Program-made: the position numbers and the translations under genes
Shown here: piece by piece, positions 40,066-48,669 of the stretch
How positions within the stretch are numbered: position 1 is the stretch's first letter
How the letters are laid out: every line of letters starts with the position of its first letter
The notes under the pieces: model-generated
Database searches by the model: none
Told to the model about the DNA's origin: nothing
Seen by the model: only the letters and a program-made list of their open reading frames with translations
DNA from: Bradyrhizobium canariense
GTDB lineage: Bacteria; Pseudomonadota; Alphaproteobacteria; Rhizobiales; Xanthobacteraceae
Length of the DNA: 64,000 nt
Direction of reading: 5' to 3'
NCBI RefSeq assembly: GCF_019402665.1
Contig: NZ_VSST01000019.1
Coordinates: 1-64,000 of the forward strand

Positions 40066-40721
40066 CAGCCGAAATCCGCGATACGGGCGTCGAGCGCAAA
40101 CATGCTTTGATAAACTTCCGGCTCGCTCGCCCCGACCATGACGTCGGGCGCAAGCTCGCTCGCCCGCCGCAAGGCAGCCTGCAACGAGGCGACGTCGAGC
40201 GCCTCGATCAGCAAAAGCCCCGCGAAGAAGCCCTCATTCTTCCGCATGCCCTTCTCCGTCGTCCGCACCGACGTCCGCGCCTCGTCGGTCGCGCCGATCT
40301 GCACGGCGGCGACCCCGTCGCACGCAACGAGCGCCTGGGCCAGACCTTCCGGATCTTTCGGCAACGTCTCGATCCGGAGCGCCACGACCGACGCGCCCTC
40401 GCCCCGCCCTGCCCGCGCGATCATGACACCGCCGCCCCGCATGAAATTGCCGAGCTTCGGCATGATGCGCTGGGACCATTGCGTCGGAGCGTTGAGGCGC
40501 GCCAGATAGGCCTCGCCGTCGAGGACCTCCGGCGTCTCCAGCTCATACAGAATGAAGAAGCGGTTGATGTCGTCCCTTGCCGCGCGGAAGACACGCGATG
40601 CCAGGAAGCCCTTCGTCGTCACGCGCTCGGTCGTGTGTTCACGCGTCAGCCAGTATCGGTAGTCGGTCAGGTCGTGAGCCTCGACGTCGCTCCAGATGGC
40701 GAGAAATCCCGTGCCGCGCAT
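40065..40721 (-). CDS. Uncharacterised protein, two ferredoxin-like (EthD-like) halves
   Basis: A 218-residue protein. The first half is GTGFLAIWSDVEAHDLTDYR, YWLTREHTTERVTTKGFLAS, then ARLNAPTQWSQRIMPKLGNF (conserved HTxER and RGGG region); the second half repeats the fold with LRIETLPKDPEGLAQALVAC. The pattern is that of dimeric alpha/beta-barrel proteins such as EthD; function unknown. GGAGGG lies 5 bases before the ATG at 40721; an ATG at 40733 is possible. It couples to the TIM-barrel gene and lies directly after aroQ. Confidence 0.65.
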   Translation of the reverse strand: MRGTGFLAIWSDVEAHDLTDYRYWLTREHTTERVTTKGFLASRVFRAARDDINRFFILYELETPEVLDGEAYLARLNAPTQWSQRIMPKLGNFMRGGGVMIARAGRGEGASVVALRIETLPKDPEGLAQALVACDGVAAVQIGATDEARTSVRTTEKGMRKNEGFFAGLLLIEALDVASLQAALRRASELAPDVMVGASEPEVYQSMFALDARIADFG

Positions 40722-40735
40722 TCCGCCCTCCATGC

Positions 40736-41230
40736 CTACGCCTTGCCGCCGGCCGGAAGCCCGCGCAGAGCCGGTGCCATGGTCGCAGGCATTTGCCCCA
40801 GCCGTTGGACCGCCGCGAGCATCGCCGCGAGATAACCATAGGGACCCAGGCCGCAAATGACAGCCGTGCAGGCACTCGACGTGATCGAGCGGCGGTGCAG
40901 CTCGTCCCGCGCGTGGATGTTCGAGATATGCACCTCGATCTTCACACCCTCGAAAATCTTCAGCGCGTCGATCAGCGCGATCGAGGTGAATGAATAGGCC
41001 GCGGGATTCATGATGATGGCTTCCACGTTGCCATGGGCGGACTGGATCAGATTGACCAGTTCGCCCTCCATGTTCGATTGATGGAACGACATCGAAACGC
41101 CGAGCTGATCGGCCAGCGCGCGGCAGCTCGCCTCGATCTCCCCGAGCGTCGTCGAGCCGTAAATGTGGGGCTCGCGGATGCCGAGGAAATTGAGATTGGG
41201 TCCGTTGAGGATCATGATCCTTGCGGCCAT
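40736..41230 (-). CDS. aroQ: Type II 3-dehydroquinate dehydratase
   Basis: A 164-residue enzyme with every class II hallmark: ILNGPNLNFLGIREPHIYG (catalytic Arg and Tyr, here as GIREPHIYG), FHQSNMEGELVNLIQSA, NPAAYSFTSIALIDAL (GAYTHTS variant, with Ala for Gly and Phe for His) and EVHISNIHARDELHRRS (catalytic His). It converts 3-dehydroquinate to 3-dehydroshikimate. Its place in a catabolic TRAP cluster suggests quinate/hydroaromatic breakdown rather than shikimate biosynthesis. Followed by the EthD-like gene after 14 bp and preceded by dctM. Confidence 0.93.
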   Translation of the reverse strand: MAARIMILNGPNLNFLGIREPHIYGSTTLGEIEASCRALADQLGVSMSFHQSNMEGELVNLIQSAHGNVEAIIMNPAAYSFTSIALIDALKIFEGVKIEVHISNIHARDELHRRSITSSACTAVICGLGPYGYLAAMLAAVQRLGQMPATMAPALRGLPAGGKA

Positions 41231-41261
41231 TTCGCTTGTCCTTCCTTTGTTGCCGACGGGT

Positions 41262-42542
41262 CTAGCCGGCAAACCATTTGGCCGGGATCGTCACCAGTCC
41301 CGGGAATAGCACCATCGCGAACAGGACGATCAATTGTGCAATCAAAAAGGGCCAGACGCCCTTGATGATGTCCTCCATGCTGATCCTCGAGACGCCGCAA
41401 ACCACATTCAGCACGATGCCGACCGGCGGCGTGATCAGGCCGATCGCATTGTTGATGATGAAGAGGACGCCGAAGTAGACGGGATCGATGCCCGCTGCCT
41501 TGACGATCGGCATCAGGATCGGCGTGAGAATGAGGATGGTCGGCGTCATGTCGAGGGCCGTTCCCACGATCACCACCACGACCATGATCGCCAGCATCAG
41601 GAGCGTGTTGTTGCCCATGAAAGGCTTCAGCAGGGTGACGATCTGTGCCGAAATCTCGGACACGGTGATGAGCCAGGACGATACCAGCGCCGCTGCCACC
41701 AGAAACATCACGATGCTCGTCGTCAGGGCCGAGGAGACAAACACCTCATAAAGCTGCGACGGCTTCAATTCCCGATAGATGCAGGTCGCGACGAACAGCG
41801 AATAGACGGCGACGACCACTGCGGCTTCCGTCGGCGTGAAGATGCCGAAGCGCAGGCCGACGATGATGATGACCGGGAGCATCAACGCCCAGAAGCCGTC
41901 GACCACGGCATTTACCATCTCCGAGAGCGATGCCCTTGGCGGGGGCGTCAGGTTCTCCTGGCGCACCACCCACCACCAGGTCAGGCAGAGCCCAGCCCCG
42001 AGCAGCAGCCCCGGGACGATCCCGGCCAGAAACAGCTTCGAGATCGACACGCCCGCGGCGACACCGAAGATGACGAACCCGATGCTGGGCGGAATCACAG
42101 GCGCGATGATGCCGCCGGCCGCCACCAGACCCGCCGCATAGGACTTCTTGTGGCCCGCCGCCACCATCATCGGCACCAGCAGCGCAGCCAGCGCTGCGGC
42201 GTCGGCCGCCGCGGAGCCCGAGAGCGACGCGAGGATGCAGGACGCGAGGATCGTGACGTAACCGAGTCCGCCGCGAAAATGTCCGACTGCGACGAGCGCA
42301 ACATTGACGATTCGCTTGGCCAGACCGCCCTTGTTCATGACCTCGCCGGCGAGCATGAAGAAGGGAATGGCCATGAGTGGAAAGCTGTCTGCGCCGTTGA
42401 TGACGTTCTGCGCCACGATCTGGGCATCGAACATGTCGATCGTGCTCATCAGGGCCACGCCGCAGACGATCAGCGCAAAGGCGATCGGCATGCCCAGCGC
42501 CATGGCGCCGAGCAGCGAGAAGGTGAAGACGGCAATCGTCAT
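41262..42542 (-). CDS. dctM: TRAP transporter large permease, DctM family
   Basis: A 426-residue membrane protein with 12 expected helices. TRAP-L marks: GMPIAFALIVCGVALM, FPLMAIPFFMLAGEVMNKGG, the conserved ILASCILASLSGSAAADAAAL, IPPSIGFVIFGVAAGVSISK and PVGIVLNVVCGVSRIS. It works with the small permease and DctP to import organic acids by Na+ symport. Confidence 0.93.
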   Translation of the reverse strand: MTIAVFTFSLLGAMALGMPIAFALIVCGVALMSTIDMFDAQIVAQNVINGADSFPLMAIPFFMLAGEVMNKGGLAKRIVNVALVAVGHFRGGLGYVTILASCILASLSGSAAADAAALAALLVPMMVAAGHKKSYAAGLVAAGGIIAPVIPPSIGFVIFGVAAGVSISKLFLAGIVPGLLLGAGLCLTWWWVVRQENLTPPPRASLSEMVNAVVDGFWALMLPVIIIVGLRFGIFTPTEAAVVVAVYSLFVATCIYRELKPSQLYEVFVSSALTTSIVMFLVAAALVSSWLITVSEISAQIVTLLKPFMGNNTLLMLAIMVVVVIVGTALDMTPTILILTPILMPIVKAAGIDPVYFGVLFIINNAIGLITPPVGIVLNVVCGVSRISMEDIIKGVWPFLIAQLIVLFAMVLFPGLVTIPAKWFAG

Positions 42543-42603
42543 GGCGTGATCCCGGAGATTTTCAGGATGTGAGCGCCGGGCGACACGATATTGGGAGACA
42601 GCA

Positions 42604-43113
42604 TCAGTGCTCCTCCGATTCCCTGACGGCCACCATGTCGGCTTCGCTGGCTTGTCCGGACATGACGCGGAACAGATCGTAGAGAAGGATCACGCCGGCC
42701 GAAACGCCGAAGATCACGCCCACGCCATAGAAGATGCCGAGCGACAGGCCGGTCGCCGGCGCGCGGTCGTCGAGATTGATGATCGTCTGCCGCCAACTTC
42801 CCGAGAGCAGAAGCCAGTCGGCGAACAGCATCAGGACGTAGCTGACGATGAAGCAGATGCGTTTGCCGTAAGCCGGCAGCATCCGCACAAGGCTATCGAC
42901 GCCGAGATGGGCGTGCTCACGCATTGCCACGACCGCACCGAGGAAAGTCAGCCAGACCAGGAGCCAGCGCGACAGCTCCTCGGAAATCGCGATACCGGAG
43001 TTGAAGCCGTAGCGCAGAACCACGTTGCCGAACACCAGCACCACCATCACCGCGAGAAATGCGGCGATGATGCCTTTCAGCAGGGTGCAATACAGGTCGA
43101 GAAATCGCGCCAT
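42604..43113 (-). CDS. dctQ: TRAP transporter small permease, DctQ family
   Basis: A 169-residue protein with four membrane helices; NVVLRYGFNSGIAISEELSRW is the DctQ signature (NVxxRY...S...EEL). It lies 61 bp upstream of dctM, and 76 bp downstream of dctP. Confidence 0.92.
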   Translation of the reverse strand: MARFLDLYCTLLKGIIAAFLAVMVVLVFGNVVLRYGFNSGIAISEELSRWLLVWLTFLGAVVAMREHAHLGVDSLVRMLPAYGKRICFIVSYVLMLFADWLLLSGSWRQTIINLDDRAPATGLSLGIFYGVGVIFGVSAGVILLYDLFRVMSGQASEADMVAVRESEEH

Positions 43114-43189
43114 ACGTGCCGTCCGGGCAAAGTCGGATTCAGAGCCGGCCGACTGGACGGCTCTGCGTCTTGCATGCTGACGAGGTCGA

Positions 43190-44206
43190 CTATTTCACGT
43201 CCTTGCGGATGCGATCGAGCTCGTCGTTGAAGAGCTTAACCGCGTCCGGCTTGAGATTGGCGGCAATCTTGTCGACCACCGGCTGCGCCGTCTTGCGCAT
43301 GCGATCGAGCTCTTCCGGCGCGACGGTGTTGTACTGCATGCCTTTGGCCTGCAATTCCGACAGCGCCTTTTCGGTCTGAAGGCGTGTCTGCTCCTTTTGA
43401 TAGCCTCGGCTTTCCTCATACGCCTCGCGCATCAGGCGCTGCTCGGTCGGCGAGAGCTTGTCCCAGAACGCCTTGCTCACCAGGATGATGTTCAGGGTGA
43501 AGGTGTGATTGGTGGCGGAAACGTACTTTTGCACTTCGTAGAACTTGTTGGAGAGAATGACCGTAAAAGGGTTCTCCTCGCCATCGACGGTGCGCGTCTC
43601 CAGCGCCGAGTAGAGTTCGCCGAAGGCCATCGGAACGGGATTGGCCTTGAACGATCCGAAGGTCTCAAGGTAGACCGGGTTCGGAATGACGCGAAGCTTG
43701 AGGCCGTTGAAATCCTCGACCTTGGTGATCGGCCGCGTGCTGTTGGTGACGTTGCGGAAGCCGAGGCCCCAATAGCCCAGACCGATCAGCCCCTTCGACG
43801 GCAGCGTATCGAGCATTGACGTGCCGAATTTTCCGGTCCCGAGCGCGTCGGCCTGCTCGATGGTCTTCACGATGAATGGAAAGTCGATGAGGCCGAACTC
43901 CGGCACGACGGTTGCGAGCGACGTCGTCGAGGCCGAGAGCATTTCCTGGGTACCGCCGCGCAGCGCCGATTGCTGCTGCAGCTCGTTGCCGAGCTGCGAG
44001 GCCGCGAACTCACGGATCTTCATCTTGCCCCCGCTCTTCGCCAGCAGGATCTCCGCAAATTTCTGCACCCCCGCGCTGACGGGGTGATCGGTGTTGTTCA
44101 GGTGTCCCCACCTGATCGTGCGCTCCTGAATGTCCTCAGCGGATGCGCCGACCGTCAGCGCCACGCAGATCGCCGTCGCAGACAGCGCCCGTACCAACAA
44201 GCTCAT
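43190..44206 (-). CDS. dctP: TRAP transporter substrate-binding protein, DctP family
   Basis: A 338-residue periplasmic binding protein. Signal peptide SLLVRALSATAICVALTVG(ASAED). Family marks: GVQKFAEILLAKSGGKMKIRE, LKLRVIPNPVYLETFGSFKA (binding Arg) and VDGEENPFTVILSNKFYEVQ (typical DctP ligand-face segment). It starts the operon; GGGAGGAAACG precedes the ATG. The divergent GntR gene lies 228 bp upstream. Confidence 0.92.
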   Translation of the reverse strand: MSLLVRALSATAICVALTVGASAEDIQERTIRWGHLNNTDHPVSAGVQKFAEILLAKSGGKMKIREFAASQLGNELQQQSALRGGTQEMLSASTTSLATVVPEFGLIDFPFIVKTIEQADALGTGKFGTSMLDTLPSKGLIGLGYWGLGFRNVTNSTRPITKVEDFNGLKLRVIPNPVYLETFGSFKANPVPMAFGELYSALETRTVDGEENPFTVILSNKFYEVQKYVSATNHTFTLNIILVSKAFWDKLSPTEQRLMREAYEESRGYQKEQTRLQTEKALSELQAKGMQYNTVAPEELDRMRKTAQPVVDKIAANLKPDAVKLFNDELDRIRKDVK

Positions 44207-44323
44207 CGTTTCCTCCCTGTTCGACCGGGCACGACCGGCGGCTTAAGCCATTATTTTTCGTGCCCTCAGCCTATTTAGACATCACACATATATTTCCGTG
44301 TCAAATGACGATATCTATTTCAT

Positions 44324-44345
44324 ATGATGATTTGTCATACATCAT
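44324..44345. promoter_or_regulatory. Possible GntR operator between dctP and the gntR gene
   Basis: ATGATG-N10-CATCAT (44324-44345), enclosing ATGATTTGTCAT, in an unusually AT-rich 90-bp stretch between the divergent genes. The stretch also carries TATAGT (44361-44366) that could be a -10 for gntR. Confidence 0.45.
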
Positions 44346-44434
44346 ACATCTGAAATCTGCTATAGTGCTGGCAACATTGATGGTTCGGCCGCGTCCGAAG
44401 TGGCCGACGATCGGGACAGGCGGGATCAGAAGGC

Positions 44435-45094
44435 ATGACGTCAGTCGAGGAACGGCCCCTATCGGCAGGCCACAGCGGCTATCAGCGCATCCGGGCCGAC
44501 ATCATTTTCGGAGTGCTCACGCCATCCGGACGCCTCAAGCTCGACGCCATGAAGGAGGACTACGGGGTCAGCATCTCCACGCTGCGCGAGATCCTCAATC
44601 GTCTGACCTCCGAGGGCTTCGTGGTTGCCGAGGGCCAGCGCGGCTTCGAGGTGGCGCCGATCTCCATCCAGAACCTGCGTGAGCTCGCCGGCCTGCGCAT
44701 CCTGCTGGAGCATCACGCGATGGCCGAGTCGTTTCGTGCCGGCGACGTCGAGTGGGAGGGCCGCGTGGTGTCCGCGCATCACAAGCTGGCGGCCACCGAA
44801 CGCACCGTCCTCAAGGAGGGTGACGATCCCGAGCTGCGCAAACGCTACGACGGCGAATTCCACCAGGCGCTGATCTCGAGTTGCGGTTCGCGCGAGCTGA
44901 TGCAGACCCACGCGGTCGTGTTCGACAAATATTTCCGCTATGCGCTGCGCTACCGCGGCGCGGAGACGATCAACCAGCACAAGGCGCTGCTCGAATGCGC
45001 CCTCAAGCGCGACATCAAAGGCGCCAAAACCGTGCTCACTGACCACATCAACGGCTGCGTCGCGCACGCCCTCGCCTCCTGGAACGAGGACTGA
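44435..45094 (+). CDS. GntR-family regulator (FadR/FCD type)
   Basis: A 219-residue regulator. HTH: YQRIRADIIFGVLTPSGRLK then LDAMKEDYGVSISTLREILN (GntR wing-helix, residues 15-65), followed by the all-helical FCD ligand domain, with the metal-site residues in EFHQALISSCGSRELMQ (FHxAL) and HKALLECALKRDIKGA (EHxxL-like). Divergent from the TRAP operon and followed by the SMP-30 gene after 33 bp; it most likely controls both in response to the imported acid. Confidence 0.9.
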   Translation: MTSVEERPLSAGHSGYQRIRADIIFGVLTPSGRLKLDAMKEDYGVSISTLREILNRLTSEGFVVAEGQRGFEVAPISIQNLRELAGLRILLEHHAMAESFRAGDVEWEGRVVSAHHKLAATERTVLKEGDDPELRKRYDGEFHQALISSCGSRELMQTHAVVFDKYFRYALRYRGAETINQHKALLECALKRDIKGAKTVLTDHINGCVAHALASWNED

Positions 45095-45127
45095 TCGCCC
45101 GGCTCGCGGCTGCAGTCGGATATCGGG

Positions 45128-46021
45128 ATGACCATCGACATGATCCCCGCACATCGGGCCGAGACCGCGGTCGCCGCGGGCGATATCCTCGGCGAGACGC
45201 CGTTGTGGTGCGACCGCTCCCGCAAGCTGTGGTGGGTCGACATCGACCGACGGCTGCATCAATCGTTCGATCCGGCGACAGGCGCTCATCAGGTTGTTCC
45301 GTACGCATGCAACTTTCTCGGCAGTCAGGCTCTGACGGCGGATGGCTCCCACCTGCTCGCGCAGGATCTGGGGCTTTATCGCCACTCGCCTAGTGACCGT
45401 CCTCCAGGCCAGCTCTGCGAGGTCGAAAGCGGCCCCGACAACCGTCTCAACGACGGGCGCGTCGACGCCCGGGGTCGGCTATGGATCGGCACCATGGACA
45501 ACCAGCTGCATCGACCGAACGGGGCGCTGTATCGCGTAGATGCCGACGGCCGGACGGTGCGCATGTTCGGCGATGTCATCGTAACGAACGGCATCGCGTT
45601 CTCACCCGACAATCGCACGCTCTACTTCACGGATACCAGGCGTTACCGCACCTGGCAGTTCGACTTCGATCTCGATGACGGCGTGATCCGAAACAGGCGG
45701 CTGTTCGCGGATTGCAGCGCCTCCGGGGAGAGGCCCGACGGCGCTTGTATCGACGTCGCCGGCGGATTGTGGACCGCATTCTTCTCCGGCGGCCGGGTGG
45801 TGCGCTATCGGCCGGACGGCCGGATCGACACCGTCATTCCGGTGCCGGCGACCAATCCGACCTGCGTGTGCTTCGGCGGAGCCGATCTGAAGACCTTGTT
45901 CGTGACGACGGCGCGAAAGTTTCTAGATCGTGAGCAATTGAGCCGCGAACCCCAAGCGGGTCATGTTCTGGCCATTGAGGGCATCGCACAGGGACTTCCA
46001 GAACACCGCTTCGGCAATTGA
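45128..46021 (+). CDS. SMP-30/gluconolactonase-like lactonase
   Basis: A 297-residue six-bladed beta-propeller hydrolase. Divalent metal ligands fit: Glu in DILGETPLWCD, Asn in FGDVIVTNGIAFSPDNRTLYF (NG.AxS...), and Asp in GERPDGACIDVAGG (D/xG). Family members open sugar or aldonate lactones. It is downstream of the gntR gene on the plus strand and probably part of the same catabolic system as the TRAP operon. Confidence 0.88.
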   Translation: MTIDMIPAHRAETAVAAGDILGETPLWCDRSRKLWWVDIDRRLHQSFDPATGAHQVVPYACNFLGSQALTADGSHLLAQDLGLYRHSPSDRPPGQLCEVESGPDNRLNDGRVDARGRLWIGTMDNQLHRPNGALYRVDADGRTVRMFGDVIVTNGIAFSPDNRTLYFTDTRRYRTWQFDFDLDDGVIRNRRLFADCSASGERPDGACIDVAGGLWTAFFSGGRVVRYRPDGRIDTVIPVPATNPTCVCFGGADLKTLFVTTARKFLDREQLSREPQAGHVLAIEGIAQGLPEHRFGN

Positions 46022-46075
46022 TCCTGAACCCTCTTCATTCAGAACCCTTGCACGGGCCGTCGTGAACCGGCTTCG

Positions 46076-46813
46076 CTACCATTTCTCGCCGAAGGGACGA
46101 ATCTCCAGCTCGAAGGTCCAGGCGCTTTTGGGTTGCTGATAGAGCATCCAGTAGGATTCGGCGACCGACGATGGCGGCATCAGGAGGTCGGGATTGTCCA
46201 GCGCGTTCGGACCGAGCGCCTCGATCCGCCGTTGCCGGACCCATTCCGTGTCGACGCCGGAATCGATGATCAGATGCGCCACGTGAATGTTCTTCGGGCC
46301 CAATTCGCGCGCCGCGGCTTGCGCGACCGCCCGCAGGCCGAACTTGGCGCTGGCGAAGGCCGCATAGCCGCTGCCGCCGCGCAAGCTCGCCGTCGCACCT
46401 GTGAAGAAGATGTTGCCCTGGCCACGGGGCAGCATCAGGCGCGCGGCCTCGCGGCCGGCGAGGAAACCGGAATAGCAAGCCATTTCCCAGACCTTGCGGA
46501 ACACCCGTTCGGTCGTGTCCAGAATCGGAAAGTTGACGTTGGCGCCGACGTTGAAGATGCAAACCTCGAGCGGGGCGTGCTTGTCGGCATCGCCGAGAAA
46601 CGAGATGACCTGGTCTTCCTTGCGCGCGTCGAGCGCGCGCGCGTGAATTTCGCCGCCGGCCTGCTCGATCTCCTTGACGAGCGGTTCGAGCTTGGCGCCG
46701 TCGCGGCGTCCCGCAAACACCGTAAAGCCCTCGGAGGCGAACTTCTTTGCAATCTCGCTGCCGATAAAATCACCGGCGCCGATCACGGCCACGGTCGCGT
46801 TTCTCTTTTGCAT
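46076..46813 (-). CDS. SDR-fold protein with Phe at the catalytic Tyr position
   Basis: A 245-residue Rossmann protein. Nucleotide motif VAVIGAGDFIGSEIAKKFAS (GxGxxIG); NVGANVNFP in place of the NNAG loop; ITGATASLRGGSGYAAFASA: the usual YxxxK is FASAK, so the acid-base Tyr is missing while Lys remains (46320s). Such atypical SDRs may bind NAD(P) without oxidoreductase activity. The HxlR regulator is divergent with a palindrome between, so expression probably answers to it. Start at 46813 chosen by comparison with the family (M-QKRNATVAV). Confidence 0.78.
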   Translation of the reverse strand: MQKRNATVAVIGAGDFIGSEIAKKFASEGFTVFAGRRDGAKLEPLVKEIEQAGGEIHARALDARKEDQVISFLGDADKHAPLEVCIFNVGANVNFPILDTTERVFRKVWEMACYSGFLAGREAARLMLPRGQGNIFFTGATASLRGGSGYAAFASAKFGLRAVAQAAARELGPKNIHVAHLIIDSGVDTEWVRQRRIEALGPNALDNPDLLMPPSSVAESYWMLYQQPKSAWTFELEIRPFGEKW

Positions 46814-46877
46814 GGGACTTCTCCCGGTCAGGTCTGGATCCGGTCGTCGGATCATAATTCAGACCGCGGATTGTCTT

Positions 46878-46898
46878 ACAGTTCTAAAACCGAACTGT
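46878..46898. promoter_or_regulatory. Probable HxlR operator
   Basis: ACAGTTC (46878-46884), 7 bp, GAACTGT (46892-46898), a perfect inverted repeat between the divergent SDR and hxlR genes. Confidence 0.6.
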
Positions 46899-47028
46899 CA
46901 ATTCGAGTAGATTTTGTGCTCTAGGAAAGACATTGTCTCGCAGTAGGTACCGATTTAGAATGGTATCTGAACCAAAGGCTTCCTGAACGATATTCGCGCG
47001 GAAGCCGCGGGCAGAGTGGAGATCTGGA

Positions 47029-47556
47029 ATGAAATGGGGTGAGCTGGAGGACGAGCCGTGTTCGATGGCCCGAACCATCGGCGTGATCGGCGACCGCTGG
47101 ACCCTTCTGATCCTGCGTGAATGCTTCCTGCGCACACGCCGTTTCGAGGGCTTTCAGTCTTCGCTCGGAATCACGCGCCACCTGCTCGCCGAGCGGCTGA
47201 AGAAGCTGGTCCGGCAAGGCGTGTTGCGGCGTATCCCCTATCAGGACTCGCCCAAGCGGCACGAATACATCCTCACTCAGAAGGGGCTCGATCTCTATCC
47301 GATCATGATGGCGATCGTGCATTGGGGCGACACTCATATGGTCGACGCGCGCGGACGACCTTTGCTGCATCAACACCGCAAATGCGGCAAGGACTTCGAT
47401 CCGGTCATGGTTTGCTCCGAATGCGGCGAGCCGCTTTTGGCCAAGGAGATTCATACCCACCCCGGCCCTGGTGCTCGACGCACCCCGGCGCCGGAGAAGC
47501 CGAAGGCAAAGCGAGAGACAAGGGCAAAGACAAAGGCCCACCGCAGCGCCGCGTGA
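47029..47556 (+). CDS. HxlR-family transcriptional regulator
   Basis: A 175-residue regulator. The N-terminus CSMARTIGVIGDRWTLLILR (Cys-x2-...GDRWT.LIL) and RFEGFQSSLGITRHLLAERLKKL are the HxlR winged-helix hallmarks; the start Cys of the family (sensor of redox or electrophiles) is present. A second Cys pair, CGKDFDPVMVCSECGEP, suggests a zinc-bound or redox-active site in the C-terminal half. The last 35 residues are Lys/Ala-rich and disordered. Divergent from the SDR gene. Confidence 0.85.
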   Translation: MKWGELEDEPCSMARTIGVIGDRWTLLILRECFLRTRRFEGFQSSLGITRHLLAERLKKLVRQGVLRRIPYQDSPKRHEYILTQKGLDLYPIMMAIVHWGDTHMVDARGRPLLHQHRKCGKDFDPVMVCSECGEPLLAKEIHTHPGPGARRTPAPEKPKAKRETRAKTKAHRSAA

Positions 47557-47639
47557 GATGGCTGCGTAGCGCGAGCAACGTTCGACATATCCCTGGAAAT
47601 GGTGCGACCGATCTTTCAAACGGACATGAACTCTCGTTC

Positions 47640-47755
47640 CCGCGGCGCATTTCGCGCGAGCTTTGCTTCATCACTCACCCGCTCAAATCCAAGAGGGCAC
47701 AAGGAAGGCCGGGTGCCGGCTGGCACCCGCGGTCCGCTGCGCGAAAAGCACATAG
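47640..47755. repeat. Dispersed repeat, partial copy C
   Basis: Starts with CGCGGCGCATTTCGCGCGAG and includes GGGTGCCGGCTGGCACCC and GGTCCGCTGCGCGAAAA, matching bases about 10-120 of copy A (with a few changes), but the rest of the element is absent. It ends 7 bp from the ECF sigma factor stop. Confidence 0.75.
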
Positions 47756-47761
47756 GCAAGT

Positions 47762-48649
47762 TCACCCTCTATCCACCACGCACTCCGCACCATCGATAAC
47801 ATAGGCTGCGTGACGAAAATCCCTGATAGTGGCGAGCTTGCCGGCGGACCAGTCGAGCAGCATGAAATATTTCGCCCGCCCGGCTGGCTCGTTCGGATCG
47901 AACACCAGGATCGCGGGACGTCCCTCGACCTGCCCCGTCACCAGGTGCCAGTCGCTGACCTTCGAATAATTGCCGAAATAGTTCGACACCTCGGCCTTGC
48001 CTTTCAGCCTGGTGCGGTTGACGAGCTCGAGCCTGACGTCGTCGGCGATCATGGCGCGGATCGCGTCGAAGTCGCGAGCGTTGAAATGGCCGACATAGGC
48101 GCTAAGCCGCGTCCGATCGGCTTCCGACAGGCCCGGCTGCGACACGTCGTCCGGCTCTCCGGCGAACTCACGCAGCTGCGTGCGTCCGCGATGCAGCGTG
48201 GCCTTCACCGCCGGCAGGCTGAAATCCATGATGTCGCAGACCTCGGCAAGCGAGCAGCCGAGCACGTCCATCAGGATCACGCTGGAGCGCTGCGCCACTG
48301 GCAGCCGCATGAAGGTGCGCAGGCTGGTCGCGGCGATCTGGCGGCTTTCCACATCATCGAGCCGGTCGGCAATCATCTCCACCTCCTCGGCCGAATGCAG
48401 CGCCTCCTGCCGGTTGCGGCGGCGCAGGAAATCCAGCGCGGTGTTGTGCGCGATGCGGAACAGCCAGCCCTCCATATTGACAGGCGTGACCGATTGCAGC
48501 GCTTCCATCGCCTTGATCAGCGCATCCTGCAGCACATCCTCACCGTCGATGACCGAGCCGACCATGCGCGCGCAGTAGCGATGCAGTTTCGGCCGCATCC
48601 GCGCCAGCAGGGCCTCGACATCGACGGTGGCCAGGGGGTCTGGCGCCAT
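47762..48649 (-). CDS. ECF sigma factor with C-terminal NTF2/SnoaL-like domain
   Basis: A 295-residue sigma factor. Region 2: MVGSVIDGEDVLQDALIKAM, GWLFRIAHNTALDFLRRR (about 25-75). Region 4: PVAQRSSVILMDVLGCSLAE, VCDIMDFSLPAVKATLHRGR (about 115-170). The last 110 residues (SAYVGHFNARDFDAIRAMIA, WHLVTGQVEGRPAILVF) form a SnoaL/NTF2-like domain, the layout of ECF41/56-type sigma factors that need no anti-sigma factor; the tail itself regulates them. The 102-residue gene just upstream probably shares its operon. Confidence 0.88.
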   Translation of the reverse strand: MAPDPLATVDVEALLARMRPKLHRYCARMVGSVIDGEDVLQDALIKAMEALQSVTPVNMEGWLFRIAHNTALDFLRRRNRQEALHSAEEVEMIADRLDDVESRQIAATSLRTFMRLPVAQRSSVILMDVLGCSLAEVCDIMDFSLPAVKATLHRGRTQLREFAGEPDDVSQPGLSEADRTRLSAYVGHFNARDFDAIRAMIADDVRLELVNRTRLKGKAEVSNYFGNYSKVSDWHLVTGQVEGRPAILVFDPNEPAGRAKYFMLLDWSAGKLATIRDFRHAAYVIDGAECVVDRG

Positions 48650-48669
48650 TGCTCCTCCGCTTCGCCTGC

